Below are positions 29,401-38,436 of a stretch of DNA of 64,000 nucleotides, piece by piece. A program made the position numbers and the translations under genes. Below the pieces are notes generated by a model. The model worked only from the letters and a program-made list of their open reading frames with translations. It was not told the DNA's origin and ran no database searches. Origin of the DNA: Candidatus Vesicomyosocius okutanii (lineage in GTDB: Bacteria > Pseudomonadota > Gammaproteobacteria > PS1 > Pseudothioglobaceae); the NCBI RefSeq assembly GCF_000010405.1, contig NC_009465.1, positions 806,001 through 870,000 on the forward strand, read 5' to 3'. Numbering within the stretch: the first letter of the stretch is position 1; every line of letters begins with the position of its first letter.

Positions 29401-29620
29401 CTATACGCCACTCAATCGGTTCAATATAGGTGCTATCTGCCATTGTTGGGTCAGTCATAATAGTAGCTGGATTAGAATTAACTAAAATAACACGATACCC
29501 TTCTTCACGCAATGCACTACAAGCTTGCGCGCCAGAATAATCAAACTCACAAGCCTGACCAATAACAATAGGGCCAGCACCGATAATTAAAATACTACTA
29601 AGATCTTGTCTTTTTGGCAT
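26414..29620 (-). CDS. carB: Carbamoyl-phosphate synthase large subunit
   Basis: Makes carbamoyl phosphate from bicarbonate, ammonia and ATP for arginine and pyrimidine synthesis. The 1068 residues contain two homologous ATP-grasp halves: the first from residue 1 with [17 protein letters not shown], the second from about 555 with [15 protein letters not shown]. The C-terminal regulatory MGS-like domain starts about residue 935. Length and motifs are complete. It is separated from carA by mlaA, an unusual arrangement. Confidence 0.97.
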   Translation of the reverse strand: MPKRQDLSSILIIGAGPIVIGQACEFDYSGAQACSALREEGYRVILVNSNPATIMTDPTMADSTYIEPIEWRIVEKIIEVEKPDALLPTMGGQTALNCALDLERHGVLDKHCVEMIGAKKEAINKAEDRDLFREAMLKIGLDMPKAAVAHNMEEAFTIQETVGFPTVIRPSFTMGGSGGGIAYNKDEFVKICECGLDLSPINELLVEESILGWKEFELEVIRDRKDNCIIICSIENFDPIGIHTGDSITVAPAQTLTDKEYQAMRDASLAVLREIGVDTGGSNVQFALNPENGRLTIIEMNPRVSRSSALASKATGFPIAKVAAKLAIGYTLDELNNDITNGKTPASFEPSIDYVVTKIPRFAFEKFPGANDRLTTQMKSVGEVMAIGSTFQESLQKALRGLETDKVGLDPIVDLNADDARNKIRSECISARSDRIFYLADAFRLGMSLKEVFDLSKVDSWFLAQIQDIIATELQINSTNVTDIDADKMFSLKRKGFSDARLAQLFCCNESSVRERRHALNVKSVFKRVDSCAAEFDTQTAYLYSTYQLECEANPTDKKKIMILGGGPNRIGQGIEFDYCCVHASLALREDGFETIMVNCNPETVSTDYDISDRLYFEPLTLEDVLAIIDIENPDGIIVHYGGQTPLKLAKALEKSGANIIGTTPDAIDLAEDRERFSKMLQDLKLKQPLNGTARSLEQAQDIANAIGFPLVVRPSYVLGGRAMKIVYDKDSLEHYMYTAVKVSNDSPILLDSFLDHAIEVDIDAICDGENVVIGGIMQHIEQAGIHSGDSACSLPPYSLTNKVLDEMRAQVILMAKKLNVVGLMNTQLAYQNGEIYIIEVNPRASRTVPFVSKAIGVPLANIAARVMSGVSLKAQNFTKEIIPEHFSVKEAVFPFNKFLGVDPILGPEMRSTGEVMGVGKDFASAFDKAQLAAGSRVPENGKVFVSLRKLDRNELINLGNKLLIQGFSLVSTRSNRDMLNAAGLKCEVINKVSEGSPHIIDMIKNDGVDLIINSTEDTQGVEDAAEIRCQALTHKIPFTTTVEAAFAMLDGLKVIDKFTITKLQSLY

Positions 29621-29642
29621 TAGTGTTTTACTTTAAATTAAA

Positions 29643-30329
29643 TCAAAAATCATCATATTCAATAGGAGGGTTACCATCAAAGATATCAAATTGTCTTTTT
29701 TGTAAAAAAGAAGAACGTGTTGCAATATAAAAATCATCTGAATTTTTCAGTAAATCTATTATTGGTGATAATTTGACTCTAGTATCAACGGCTCTAGTAA
29801 GTAGTAAAGTTGTTTCTTCAGTGGCATTTAACCATTTATTTACATTTACATTTTCGGTAACATTAATATAAGTACCTACTGAATCACGTATACTTGATGG
29901 ACCCAGAATTGGTAAAACTATATAAGGGCCACTTGGTACGCCCCACACTGCCATTGTTTGACCAAAATCTTCATCGGTTTTTTCTATCCAAATATTACTG
30001 GCAACATCAAATAAACCAGCCAATCCTATGGTGCTATTCACTAAAATTCTACCGAATGTATTTACACTGTCCAACAACTTAAATTGCAAAAGCTCATTAC
30101 CTAACGTAGACACATCATCTAAATTAGAAAAAAAATCACTAACTCTATTTTGCATCGTTTTGGGTAAAAATTCTTTATAAACCTTAGCCACAGGATAAAA
30201 AATATTTTCATCTAAGGTTTGATTAAACTCAAAAATTGTCCTATTTAACCCTTCAAATGGATCAATATTTTCAGCCATAACAATTGAACTAAATATCAAC
30301 AACAAAAAACTCATAAATAAATTTTTCAT
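29643..30329 (-). CDS. mlaA: MlaA/VacJ-family outer-membrane phospholipid protein without lipobox
   Basis: Outer-membrane component of the Mla system, which removes mislocalised phospholipids. The family core starts [15 protein letters not shown] (about residues 23-37), with [16 protein letters not shown] near 133-148. A signal peptide is present (about 1-19, ending VMAEN), but there is no lipobox cysteine: the mature start has no Cys. It overlaps the carA stop by four bases (ATGA) and ends 22 bases before carB, so it is embedded in the carbamoyl-phosphate synthase operon. At 228 residues it is slightly shorter than E. coli MlaA. Confidence 0.9.
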   Translation of the reverse strand: MKNLFMSFLLLIFSSIVMAENIDPFEGLNRTIFEFNQTLDENIFYPVAKVYKEFLPKTMQNRVSDFFSNLDDVSTLGNELLQFKLLDSVNTFGRILVNSTIGLAGLFDVASNIWIEKTDEDFGQTMAVWGVPSGPYIVLPILGPSSIRDSVGTYINVTENVNVNKWLNATEETTLLLTRAVDTRVKLSPIIDLLKNSDDFYIATRSSFLQKRQFDIFDGNPPIEYDDF

Positions 30330-31447
30330 TCGTTCATTTCCCTAATAAATGTATCAAAAAAACTACTCATATCATGCGGGCCTGGCGAAGCTTCAGGATG
30401 CCCTTGAAAACCAAATGCTTTTTTATTAACAATATGAATACCTTGAATAGAATTATCAAATAACGAACGATGTGTTACTTCTAAATCATTGGGCATATTT
30501 TCATCTGACACCACAAATCCATGATTTTGAGAAGTTATTATCACTTGTTTAGTATGTAAATTTTGAACAGGATGGTTAGCACCATGATGACCAAATTTCA
30601 TCTTTTGCGTTGTTGCACCAACTGCCAAGGATAATAATTGATGACCTAAACAAATACCAAATAATGGTATATCTTTTCCCAATAAAATCTGAATATTTTT
30701 AATAGCATAATCGCATGGCTCAGGATCACCTGGTCCATTAGATAAAAATACGCCATCAGGATTTCTTTCCAATACTTTAGTCGCTGATGTTTGTGCATTA
30801 ACAACAGTCAATGCACACCCCTTATCTACCAACATTTTTAAGATATTTTTCTTTACTCCAAAATCATAAACCACCACTTTAAATTTGGTATTTAACTCAT
30901 TAAACTTAGTATTTACTAACGAATAAGAACCTTGATTAAATTCATAAGATTGAGTAGTGGAAACTACTTTTGCTAAATCTATATTTTTCATACCAACAAA
31001 TAATTTAGCCTTAGCAATAGCTACTTCTGGGTCAATATCATTACCTGTAATAATACAACCTTTAAGTGATCCTTGTTTACGCAAATGGCGCGTTAACGCA
31101 CGTGTATCAATATCGCTAATAGCAACAATATTATTATGCTTTAAATAAGCACCTAAAGATATATCTGAACGCCAATTACTCGCTATTAAAGATAAATCTC
31201 GAATAATCAACCCAGATACATGAATTTTATCAGACTCTTCGTCAACTAAATTAATACCTGTATTACCAATATGTGGACAAGTTAATATGACGATTTGTTG
31301 TACATATGATGGATCCGTTAAAATTTCTTGATAGCCTGTCATTGAAGTATTAAACACTACTTCACCCAAAGTTATACCATTAACACCAATAGACTTTCCA
31401 TAAAAAATTTTCCCATCTTCTAATGCTAATAAAGCAACTTGTAACAC
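30326..31447 (-). CDS. carA: Carbamoyl-phosphate synthase small subunit
   Basis: Glutaminase subunit that feeds ammonia to CarB. The N-terminal CPSase domain is followed by a class I glutaminase with the nucleophile in [13 protein letters not shown] (about residues 254-266) and the [10 protein letters not shown] catalytic pair near 340-350. At 373 residues it is standard. Translation starts at GTG (31447) with AGGAG about 7 bases upstream. mlaA overlaps its stop. Confidence 0.96.
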   Translation of the reverse strand: MLQVALLALEDGKIFYGKSIGVNGITLGEVVFNTSMTGYQEILTDPSYVQQIVILTCPHIGNTGINLVDEESDKIHVSGLIIRDLSLIASNWRSDISLGAYLKHNNIVAISDIDTRALTRHLRKQGSLKGCIITGNDIDPEVAIAKAKLFVGMKNIDLAKVVSTTQSYEFNQGSYSLVNTKFNELNTKFKVVVYDFGVKKNILKMLVDKGCALTVVNAQTSATKVLERNPDGVFLSNGPGDPEPCDYAIKNIQILLGKDIPLFGICLGHQLLSLAVGATTQKMKFGHHGANHPVQNLHTKQVIITSQNHGFVVSDENMPNDLEVTHRSLFDNSIQGIHIVNKKAFGFQGHPEASPGPHDMSSFFDTFIREMNE

Positions 31448-31557
31448 TCAATACTCCTGAATGAAAAACTTTGAAAATTTTACCATATCACTCTAACATT
31501 CACATATATAAATCAAAGTGATATAATAATACATTATAAAAATACATAAAAAATATA

Positions 31558-31827
31558 ATGAAAATAATTGTTGACAACATTAAATGTGTTGGATGTATAA
31601 ATATCATCACTAAAAAATTAATAGCAACCTTTAACACTAAAAAAGTGAATATTAATATTGAACAAGGTATTGTAAAAATTGACGTAGATAGTACTAAAAA
31701 ATCTGAGGTCGCCCAAGTTTTGCTAAATCTTGGCTATCCTGAAATAAATTCAATACACGGCTTTAATTCTACCAAAGCCAAAGCCAAATCTTTTGTTTCT
31801 TGTACCATCGGCAGAATAAATATATGA
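31558..31827 (+). CDS. Small heavy-metal-associated (HMA) domain protein
   Basis: An 89-residue protein with a single ferredoxin-like HMA fold: IIVDNIKCVGCINIITKK carries the metal-binding C-x2-C at about residues 9-12, and the later LLNLGYPEI matches the HMA C-terminal strand. A lysine-rich tail with one further Cys follows. Likely a copper or other soft-metal chaperone, but no P-type ATPase is nearby. Its stop overlaps the thiS start (ATGA), an unusual pairing. Confidence 0.75.
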   Translation: MKIIVDNIKCVGCINIITKKLIATFNTKKVNINIEQGIVKIDVDSTKKSEVAQVLLNLGYPEINSIHGFNSTKAKAKSFVSCTIGRINI

Positions 31828-32024
31828 CATTTACCCTAAATGGAAAACTATTAAAAATGGCTGATAACTTAAACGCATATGATTTAATTATTCAACTAGG
31901 TTATGAAAATCAACGTATTGCATTAGAAATCAATGAAACCATTATCCCCAAATCTAAACATGCTACATTTGCCCTAAATGAAGGAGACATAATCGAGATT
32001 ATTAAAGCAGTCGGTGGTGGTTAA
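31824..32024 (+). CDS. thiS: Sulfur carrier protein ThiS
   Basis: Ubiquitin-like carrier that bears a C-terminal thiocarboxylate for thiazole synthesis in thiamine biosynthesis. From the ATG at 31824 it has 66 residues, starting MTFTLNGK and ending in the diagnostic AVGGG (Gly-Gly end). The start overlaps the HMA protein stop by four bases; an upstream in-frame start at 31800 is not needed. thiG, the usual next gene, is not in this window. Confidence 0.9.
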   Translation: MTFTLNGKLLKMADNLNAYDLIIQLGYENQRIALEINETIIPKSKHATFALNEGDIIEIIKAVGGG

Positions 32025-32541
32025 AGCTTATTGTATAAAAAACATCTCTAATTCATTATCAAATTAACTATTTATATACTCAACGTTTTCATAAAAATAA
32101 ATTCTCACTCTTAAAAATTCAATATCTATATTTCTGATAATAAATTATAGTGAATAGTCCCTAAGTATAGAAAATATGCTAACATACTTTCTATTATGTC
32201 ATTGCCTAATCTAATTCAACTAATCCACTTATCAATTTTTTCCGAGGATTTATTAACATAAAATATTTGCTATTCATGGCAATCTTATAATTTCTAATCA
32301 ATTCTACTTCTACATACTTAAACTCATTTTGATAAATTAATAATTTCAACTGCATAAAACACTTTTTTAAACTAGTACTTATCTTGAATAATTGTAATTA
32401 GTGAATTAATTGATTGTTGTAATAACTGATAACTTTTATCCTTTGCTATTTTCTTTTGTCTTTGATTTTTAGTTGTACATGGAAACCAAAATAACTAATC
32501 ATTAAAGAAGCAATATTACAAACTACTACTTAACTAATATT
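32025..32541. other. AT-rich intergenic region after thiS, likely decayed
   Basis: About 517 bases lie between thiS and the convergent PP-loop gene. No intact gene, tRNA or strong terminator is seen. On the minus strand a roughly 40-codon frame near 32390-32510 reads a Cys-containing, Lys-rich peptide, but without a start and with flanking stops, so it looks like a remnant of unknown origin. Confidence 0.35.
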
Positions 32542-33588
32542 TTATACCATCCAGTCTTTTTGAATTTCATCAGCTGAGAATGGCTTAATGTTAAGTGTTT
32601 GCATAGTGTCAACATCTAGTTTTATTTCTATATCTACGCTGTCGTAGCCTCTACCTTGAGAATAGCGTGCTAAAATTTTAGCAGCGATTTGTAAATCTGC
32701 TTGATTAGGGTCTCCATCAATCAATGCTAATGGTCCATTGCAACTAGTGGGATATAAATTAGCATATTGATTACGATAGCCTTCTAAGAATTTAACTTCT
32801 CCTTCTTCACGAGCAATAATCATTTTAAAACGTGGATTTGGGCGAATATGTCTGCCAACTTTAAGCATCATTAAATCATCGAGTTGATAATTACGATTAC
32901 CACGAGATTTCCACATATCCACTAGTTTATCTGAATATTGTTTGTCAGTTAAAAAACAACAACCACCCGCAGGTGTAGCATAACCATCAAACCCATATTC
33001 TTTTGCTAAAAACATTTGTGGTTTGCGCGTACGCCCTGAAAAATCCAATAATTTTTCTCTATCTACCCAGTTCTCAATCTCTGCTTTAGTAACTGGTAAA
33101 TGTTTTGCACACAATGGACGTAATAATAAATCATTAGCGCCTGATTCTAATTGAATAATAGGCATGGTTTCTTTACGCTGTGACATAGGACGTTGACCCA
33201 CGACTTCACCTGTAATAATAAAGTCAAATTCATATTCAACCATCCATTCTTTAGCTTTTTTAACCATAAAGCCCTTACAATCTAGACATGGATTCATATT
33301 TTTCCCATAACCATGTTTAGGGTTTAACAGCACATCACGATATTCTTCAATAACATCAATAATATGTAATTTAATACCTAATTTCTCCGCTACCCATAAT
33401 GCATTATTACGTTTTAGCCCGTTTTTCTTTTGTTTACGAATGGTATTCGTATGCCCTTCCATGCAAAAACCAGTAAAAAAATTAATGCCTTCTACATGAA
33501 TACCTTGATCTAATATTATCTTAGTGCTTAACAGTGAGTCTAATCCACCTGAAATTAATGATACAGCTTTAATTTGTTTGTTTGTCAT
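32542..33588 (-). CDS. PP-loop ATPase related to tRNA thiolation enzymes (MnmA/ThiI-like)
   Basis: A 348-residue protein. The N-terminal PP-loop SLISGGLDSLLS (about residues 10-21) binds ATP for adenylation. CLDC (about 102-105) and GGCC (about 209-212) are candidate catalytic or metal cysteines, a pattern seen in thiouridylase relatives. The last third (KVGRHIRPNPRFKMI onward) faintly resembles an NFACT-R/DUF814-type domain. It is related to, but is not, canonical MnmA or ThiI. It stands opposite a tusE-like gene, suggesting a sulfur-relay role in tRNA or cofactor thiolation, which is inference. Confidence 0.65.
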   Translation of the reverse strand: MTNKQIKAVSLISGGLDSLLSTKIILDQGIHVEGINFFTGFCMEGHTNTIRKQKKNGLKRNNALWVAEKLGIKLHIIDVIEEYRDVLLNPKHGYGKNMNPCLDCKGFMVKKAKEWMVEYEFDFIITGEVVGQRPMSQRKETMPIIQLESGANDLLLRPLCAKHLPVTKAEIENWVDREKLLDFSGRTRKPQMFLAKEYGFDGYATPAGGCCFLTDKQYSDKLVDMWKSRGNRNYQLDDLMMLKVGRHIRPNPRFKMIIAREEGEVKFLEGYRNQYANLYPTSCNGPLALIDGDPNQADLQIAAKILARYSQGRGYDSVDIEIKLDVDTMQTLNIKPFSADEIQKDWMV

Positions 33589-33629
33589 GTCTATTTTCTG
33601 GTATAATTGGAATAGTGTTATTCGACTTT

Positions 33630-33656
33630 TTTATTTAACATTAAATGTTAAATAAA
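33630..33656. repeat. 13-bp perfect inverted repeat, possible operator
   Basis: The arms at 33630-33642 and 33644-33656 are exact reverse complements around one central base (core TTATTTAACATT / AATGTTAAATAA). No T-run follows on either strand, so it is not an ordinary terminator. Its place 42 bases upstream of the PP-loop start suits a regulator site. AT-rich DNA can give such palindromes by chance, but 13 exact pairs is notable. Confidence 0.5.
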
Positions 33657-33913
33657 TGATAATTACCAGTATCTAAACTATCTCTACTTAGTCTTGAAAA
33701 ACTGAAAAACACTAAATAGTACACATTTTTACACCTAATTTAACTTACCCTAATCATCACTATATAACACATTTATCACTTAAGAATCAAATTTATTTAA
33801 ATGGTAAAATAAATTATACCATATAGAATATTGACAATACCTTATCATATATCCTCATTTATAACCTTGATAAATATTTTTATAAAAACCAAGTAAAAAA
33901 TTAAGGTATTAGG

Positions 33914-33919
33914 TATAAT
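33914..33919 (+). promoter_or_regulatory. Candidate -10 box for the tusE-like gene
   Basis: A perfect TATAAT lies 37 bases upstream of the ATG. The -35 position carries no recognisable hexamer, so the call is weak. Confidence 0.3.
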
Positions 33920-33955
33920 AGATACATTTGTAATGTAGAATACAAGGCAACCAAA

Positions 33956-34246
33956 ATGGAACTAAAAAGAACAGGTAATGGCTACTTAGTTGATCCAACT
34001 ATTTGGACAGAGGATATTATGCATAAAATGGCCAAAGAAGACGAAATCGAATTAACTAGAAGCATGGTTAATCAAATTCTTACAGCTAGAAAGTATTTTG
34101 AGGAAAATTCATCAGTACCACCTATTAGAACCTTTGCCAAAGTCGTTGGTATTGATAAAAAAATCCTATTTAAAGAATGGTTAACTGGTCCAATGAAACC
34201 TATTACTAAATACGGTGGTATGCCACAACCAACAGGTTGTGTTTAA
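33956..34246 (+). CDS. tusE: TusE-like DsrC-family protein with a single C-terminal cysteine
   Basis: A 96-residue DsrC/TusE family member. It ends QPTGCV, keeping the penultimate cysteine (Cys95). The place 11 residues earlier, where DsrC has its second cysteine, is Thr84. This is the TusE pattern: such proteins relay persulfide for tRNA s2U34 modification rather than cycle through a disulfide. The rest (WTEDIMHKMAKEDEIELT) keeps the family frame. The gene is solitary and diverges from a PP-loop thiolation-like enzyme, so a joint sulfur-relay role is plausible. Confidence 0.85.
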   Translation: MELKRTGNGYLVDPTIWTEDIMHKMAKEDEIELTRSMVNQILTARKYFEENSSVPPIRTFAKVVGIDKKILFKEWLTGPMKPITKYGGMPQPTGCV

Positions 34247-34274
34247 CCCAAAAAAATTTTTAACTTAAAATAAA

Positions 34275-36872
34275 TCAAATTAATGACTTAACTGAGGCAA
34301 GTGCCTTGATTAAACACTCAGGCTTAGTACCTCCACCTTGTGCCATATCTGAACGACCGTCACCCTTTCCCCCGATTTGTTTTGCTACATGATTAAGAAT
34401 TTTTCTAGCTTGATACTGCTTAGTTAAATCTTTTGTAACGCCTGTAACTAAAGATACTTTATCATTAATTACTACTGCTAATACAATAACAGCTGAACTT
34501 AGTTTATCTTTGAGTTTATCAACAATATTACGTAAATCTTTGCTAGTTACTCCTTCTACAACAGTAGAAAGTAATTTAATACCTTTTACTTCTTGTGCCT
34601 GTACAATCAAATCATCTCCCTGATTATTAGCTATTTTTTTTTGAAAAGTAGCAATTTGCTTTTCTAATTCTTTTTGCTGTTTAATCAGTTGCGTCACTTT
34701 TCCTACCACCTCTGTATTACTTGACCTAGTCATTTGTGCAATTTTATTCAAACTATTTTGAATTCGATTGTCAAATTGATACGCATCATAGCCTGTTAAT
34801 GCTTCAATGCGCCTTACGCCAGCAGATACACTGCTTTCTGATATAATTCTAAAAAGTCCAATATCACCAAGTTGGTTTACATGAGTACCACCACACAACT
34901 CCACTGAAAATTCATTCTTACCCATAGTTAAAACACGTACAGTATCACCATATTTTTTTCCAAACAGCGTCATCGCGCCTTTCTTTTTTGCACCTTCAAT
35001 ATTAGTAATATCAGTATACACTTTTGTATTTCCTAAGATCTTACGATTAACTATGCTTTCAATTCTTTCCAAGTCTGATTTAACAATCACCTTATCATAT
35101 GAGAAATCAAAACGCAATTTTTCACTACCAACCAAAGAACCTTTTTGCATTACCGCCTTACCCAGAACAATATGAAGTGCAGCGTGTAACAAATGTGTTG
35201 CTGAATGGTTTCTAGCAATGCATTTACGAGATTTTTTATCAACATTAGCTTGTACCGCATCACTCACTTTTAACACGCCCTTATTTAAAACACCATGATG
35301 CTCAAATGCACCTGATTTTTGCTTATTAGTATGATCCACTCTAAACTCAACCTGCATATTAGAAAGTATACCCTTATCTCCAATCTGACCACCTGATTCA
35401 GCATAAAAACTTGACTGAGCTAAAACAACAATTCCATGGTCACCTACTTCAATTTTTTCAACCAATTCATTATTGTTAATAATCGCCTGAATTAAAGAGA
35501 CATTTTTTAATTGTTTATATCCTAAAAACTCAGTTCTCTCAGCAATGTCAACACCTTTTTCCGATATTTTAAAATCGCTAGCTTGTCTAGCACGATCTCT
35601 TTGTTTGGTCATTTCAACCTCAAAACCTGACATATCAATAGTTAAGTTACGCTCACGAGCAATATCTGATGTTAAATCCACTGGAAAACCATAAGTATCA
35701 TAAAGTTTAAAAACTATTTTTCCATTAATTTCACTACCTTTAAAATTAGTAATTACTTCTTCTAAAATACTCATTCCTTGGTCTAAAGTTTTCGAAAAAC
35801 GCTGTTCTTCACGCTTTAATACCTTTTCAACTTTGGATAAGGCTTGTTCTAATTCTGGATAAACATCCTTAAATTCTAGCGCTAATATAGAAGCCAAACG
35901 ATAAAAAAATACTTTTCCAATACCCATCTTATGCCCATGACGAATACCACGGCGAATAATACGACGAAGTACATAACCTCTACCCTCATTTGAAGGAATT
36001 ACACCATCAACAATCATAAAAGCAGCAGAACGAATATGATCAGTAATCACACGAACTGAGGCGTTGTTATCTTTAATATTATTGAATTTAGGGGTTAAAT
36101 TCACAACAGCCTTGACAAGATTTTGAAAACCATCTGTATCGTAATTATTATTTTTATGCTGTAACACAGCCACTAAACGCTCCAACCCCATACCTGTATC
36201 TACACAAGGTACGGCTAATGGCTTTAAATAACCATCTTCTTGTTTATCAAATTCTGTAAATACTAAATTCCAAATTTCAATATATCGATCACCATCTTCA
36301 TTGGCGTGTCCTGGTGGACCACCAGCAATATGCTCACCATGATCATAAAAAATCTCACTTGATGGACCACACGGGCCTGTATCACCCATTTGCCAAAAAT
36401 TATCTTTAGCGCCACAACGAGAGATACGATTCTTAGGAAAACCAATTTCATTAACCCAAATATCTTCTGCTTCATTATCCTGATCAAATACACTCACCCA
36501 AAGATTTTTTTTAGGCAAATTTAACTCTTTTGTTAGAAATTCCCAGGCATAATGAATAGCTTCACGTTTAAAATAATCACCAAAACTAAAATTGCCCAGC
36601 ATTTCGAAAAAAGTATGGTGGCGTGCTGTATAACCAACATTTTCAAGATCATTATGCTTGCCACCAGCGCGCGCGCAACGCTGAACCGATACAGCGCGAG
36701 TATATGGACGCTTTTCTATACCACTAAACACATCTTTAAACGGCACCATACCTGCATTAACAAATAATAAAGTTTTGTCATTATGAGGAATAAGCGATGC
36801 ACTAGACTCAATTATATGACCTTTTGATTCAAAATAATCTAAGAATTTTTGTCTAATTTGTGCGGTTTTCAT
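34275..36872 (-). CDS. alaS: Alanyl-tRNA synthetase
   Basis: Charges tRNA-Ala. The 865 residues comprise the class II catalytic domain at the N-terminus (SLIPHNDKTLLFVNAGMVPFK, about residues 23-43 in part), a tRNA-recognition domain, the editing domain with HSATHLLHAALH (about 555-566) and CGGTH (about 655-659), and a C-terminal domain ending with the GGGTKPE region. It is complete. The gene stops 28 bases from the convergent tusE-like gene. Confidence 0.97.
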   Translation of the reverse strand: MKTAQIRQKFLDYFESKGHIIESSASLIPHNDKTLLFVNAGMVPFKDVFSGIEKRPYTRAVSVQRCARAGGKHNDLENVGYTARHHTFFEMLGNFSFGDYFKREAIHYAWEFLTKELNLPKKNLWVSVFDQDNEAEDIWVNEIGFPKNRISRCGAKDNFWQMGDTGPCGPSSEIFYDHGEHIAGGPPGHANEDGDRYIEIWNLVFTEFDKQEDGYLKPLAVPCVDTGMGLERLVAVLQHKNNNYDTDGFQNLVKAVVNLTPKFNNIKDNNASVRVITDHIRSAAFMIVDGVIPSNEGRGYVLRRIIRRGIRHGHKMGIGKVFFYRLASILALEFKDVYPELEQALSKVEKVLKREEQRFSKTLDQGMSILEEVITNFKGSEINGKIVFKLYDTYGFPVDLTSDIARERNLTIDMSGFEVEMTKQRDRARQASDFKISEKGVDIAERTEFLGYKQLKNVSLIQAIINNNELVEKIEVGDHGIVVLAQSSFYAESGGQIGDKGILSNMQVEFRVDHTNKQKSGAFEHHGVLNKGVLKVSDAVQANVDKKSRKCIARNHSATHLLHAALHIVLGKAVMQKGSLVGSEKLRFDFSYDKVIVKSDLERIESIVNRKILGNTKVYTDITNIEGAKKKGAMTLFGKKYGDTVRVLTMGKNEFSVELCGGTHVNQLGDIGLFRIISESSVSAGVRRIEALTGYDAYQFDNRIQNSLNKIAQMTRSSNTEVVGKVTQLIKQQKELEKQIATFQKKIANNQGDDLIVQAQEVKGIKLLSTVVEGVTSKDLRNIVDKLKDKLSSAVIVLAVVINDKVSLVTGVTKDLTKQYQARKILNHVAKQIGGKGDGRSDMAQGGGTKPECLIKALASVKSLI

Positions 36873-36920
36873 TTTGCTAAAAGTACTTAATCAAAACTGC
36901 ATATTATACGCCGTAAGTGC

Positions 36921-37535
36921 CTATATAATAAGGGAAATGTCTCCTGCGCCTTGGCGAATAATGTTAATACTAGACAAAGATAAATCAATCACAGTGGTAG
37001 GTTCTAGCGGACAATATCCCCCATCAATAATAACATCTACACGCTTCTCTAATGAATCATATACATCATCAATATCAAAGAACTCACAATCTTTAATGAT
37101 CAATGATGTGTTTATTATTGGCTCATTTAACACATCTAATAAAGCTTGAACCAAGCCATGATTAGATACTCTAAAACCAATGGTTTTTTTCTTAGCATGT
37201 AACAATCGATTAGGCACGTCACGTGTACCTTGTAAAACAAATGTGTACGACCCTGGAAGGATTCTCTTAAGCAATCTAAAAGAAATATTATCTAGCTTAG
37301 CATATTCACCAATATGTGCTAAATCACGCATCATTAAGGTAAAGTAGTGCTGTTTTGAAAGATTACGAATACAACGAATACGCTCTAATCCATTTTTATT
37401 ACCCAATGTTGCTCCCAATGCATAACCAGAATCTGTAGGATAGACAATAACCGCACCACGACGTAACTCATCAGCCACTTGTTCAAGTAAACGTATTTGA
37501 GGGTTTTTTGGGTGAATTTCTAATAATTTTACCAT
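36921..37535 (-). CDS. yciO: YciO, TsaC/Sua5-family protein
   Basis: Member of the YrdC/Sua5 fold related to threonylcarbamoyl-AMP synthases. The blocks IVYPTDSGYALG (about residues 28-39), LPGSYTFVLQGTR (about 89-101) and KTIGFRV match YciO closely rather than the shorter TsaC. I take the ATG at 37535 because the six residues before IHPKNPQ then match the family start; a start at 37550 is possible. It overlaps the end of the PHP gene by 7 bases, as in the yciV-yciO order of E. coli. Its function in the cell is not settled. Confidence 0.88.
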   Translation of the reverse strand: MVKLLEIHPKNPQIRLLEQVADELRRGAVIVYPTDSGYALGATLGNKNGLERIRCIRNLSKQHYFTLMMRDLAHIGEYAKLDNISFRLLKRILPGSYTFVLQGTRDVPNRLLHAKKKTIGFRVSNHGLVQALLDVLNEPIINTSLIIKDCEFFDIDDVYDSLEKRVDVIIDGGYCPLEPTTVIDLSLSSINIIRQGAGDISLII

Positions 37536-38359
37536 ATCCAATTTTTCCATATTGCTTGCTCATAATTAGGTAAATCTTGTAAACAACCAATTTGTACTCT
37601 TTGATTTGACCAGCCATGATAGTCAGAACCACTTGACGCTAATAAACCTAACTCACCTGACCATTGACTAACAAGTATAATTTCATCGAGGCTACTCATG
37701 GCCGTTACTACCTCAATCCCAGTACAACCATTAACAGCTAAATCACTCATCATACGTTTAATTTGAGTGTGTGTTACCCTATAACGAAGAGGATGTGCTA
37801 ACACTGCTACACCACCTGCACTACGTATCCATCCAATTACCTCATCAAATTGTGCCCACTTAACGCTTACACTACCTGGATTATTACCCGTTAAAAAATT
37901 CCTGAATACTGATTTCATATTTTTACAAATACCCTCTTGAATTAGCATTTGAGCAAAATGTGTACGAGTAATTATCCCTGTTTTAGTAATGGCTTTGGTT
38001 TTTTCCATAGCACCAATAATGCCAGCTCCTTCCAAACTACACGCTATTTTTTCACTACGAACCTCTCGAAGCTGTTGATGCTTTTTAAGCCCAGTCTGTA
38101 ATATTTTGTTATTTGGATTAATCTTCAACCCAAGAATGTGAATCGTCATGTTATTCCATGTGGCTGATATTTCAGTACCAAATACAAATTGTAAATTTAA
38201 TTTATTCGCCTCATAACTGGCTTCAGCAAGTCCGTCAATCGTATCATGGTCTGTTAATGCAACCATGTCACAGTTTTGTTTGTTAGCTAAACGAACCACT
38301 TCAGTAGGCGATAAAATCCCATCTGAATAATACGAATGATTGTGCAAGTCGATAACCAT
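37529..38359 (-). CDS. rnm: PHP-domain 5'-3' exoribonuclease (YciV / RNase AM)
   Basis: Metal-dependent phosphoesterase of the PHP superfamily. The metal motifs are visible: DLHNHSYYSDG (residues 4-14), LTDHDTIDG (about 35-43), HPLR (about 199-202) and GSDYHG (about 248-253). The E. coli homologue matures the 5' ends of rRNAs. At 276 residues it is complete. It precedes yciO with overlap and diverges from glmS, whose start is about 77 bases away. Confidence 0.88.
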   Translation of the reverse strand: MVIDLHNHSYYSDGILSPTEVVRLANKQNCDMVALTDHDTIDGLAEASYEANKLNLQFVFGTEISATWNNMTIHILGLKINPNNKILQTGLKKHQQLREVRSEKIACSLEGAGIIGAMEKTKAITKTGIITRTHFAQMLIQEGICKNMKSVFRNFLTGNNPGSVSVKWAQFDEVIGWIRSAGGVAVLAHPLRYRVTHTQIKRMMSDLAVNGCTGIEVVTAMSSLDEIILVSQWSGELGLLASSGSDYHGWSNQRVQIGCLQDLPNYEQAIWKNWIW

Positions 38360-38436
38360 AAGTTGTTTATTATAATCTATCTGTTTTGCAAGCGTAATTA
38401 GCTATAATTTCAATATAATTACTTAATACAAACACT

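Larger units (their letters stand above)
33589..33955. other. Divergent intergenic region between the PP-loop gene and the tusE-like gene
   Basis: It contains a long perfect palindrome at 33630-33656 about 40 bases before the PP-loop start, and a TATAAT (33914-33919) 37 bases before the tusE-like start with no clear -35 box. No gene is seen. As a shared upstream region it could control both sulfur-carrier genes. Confidence 0.4.

Noticed and set aside
33630-33656. Palindrome as a rho-independent terminator
   Set aside because: No U-tract follows on either strand, and it lies upstream of a gene rather than after one.
38403-38408. Sigma-70 promoter before glmS
   Set aside because: The TATAAT is perfect but no -35 box is seen at 16-18 bases, so I did not list it as a promoter.
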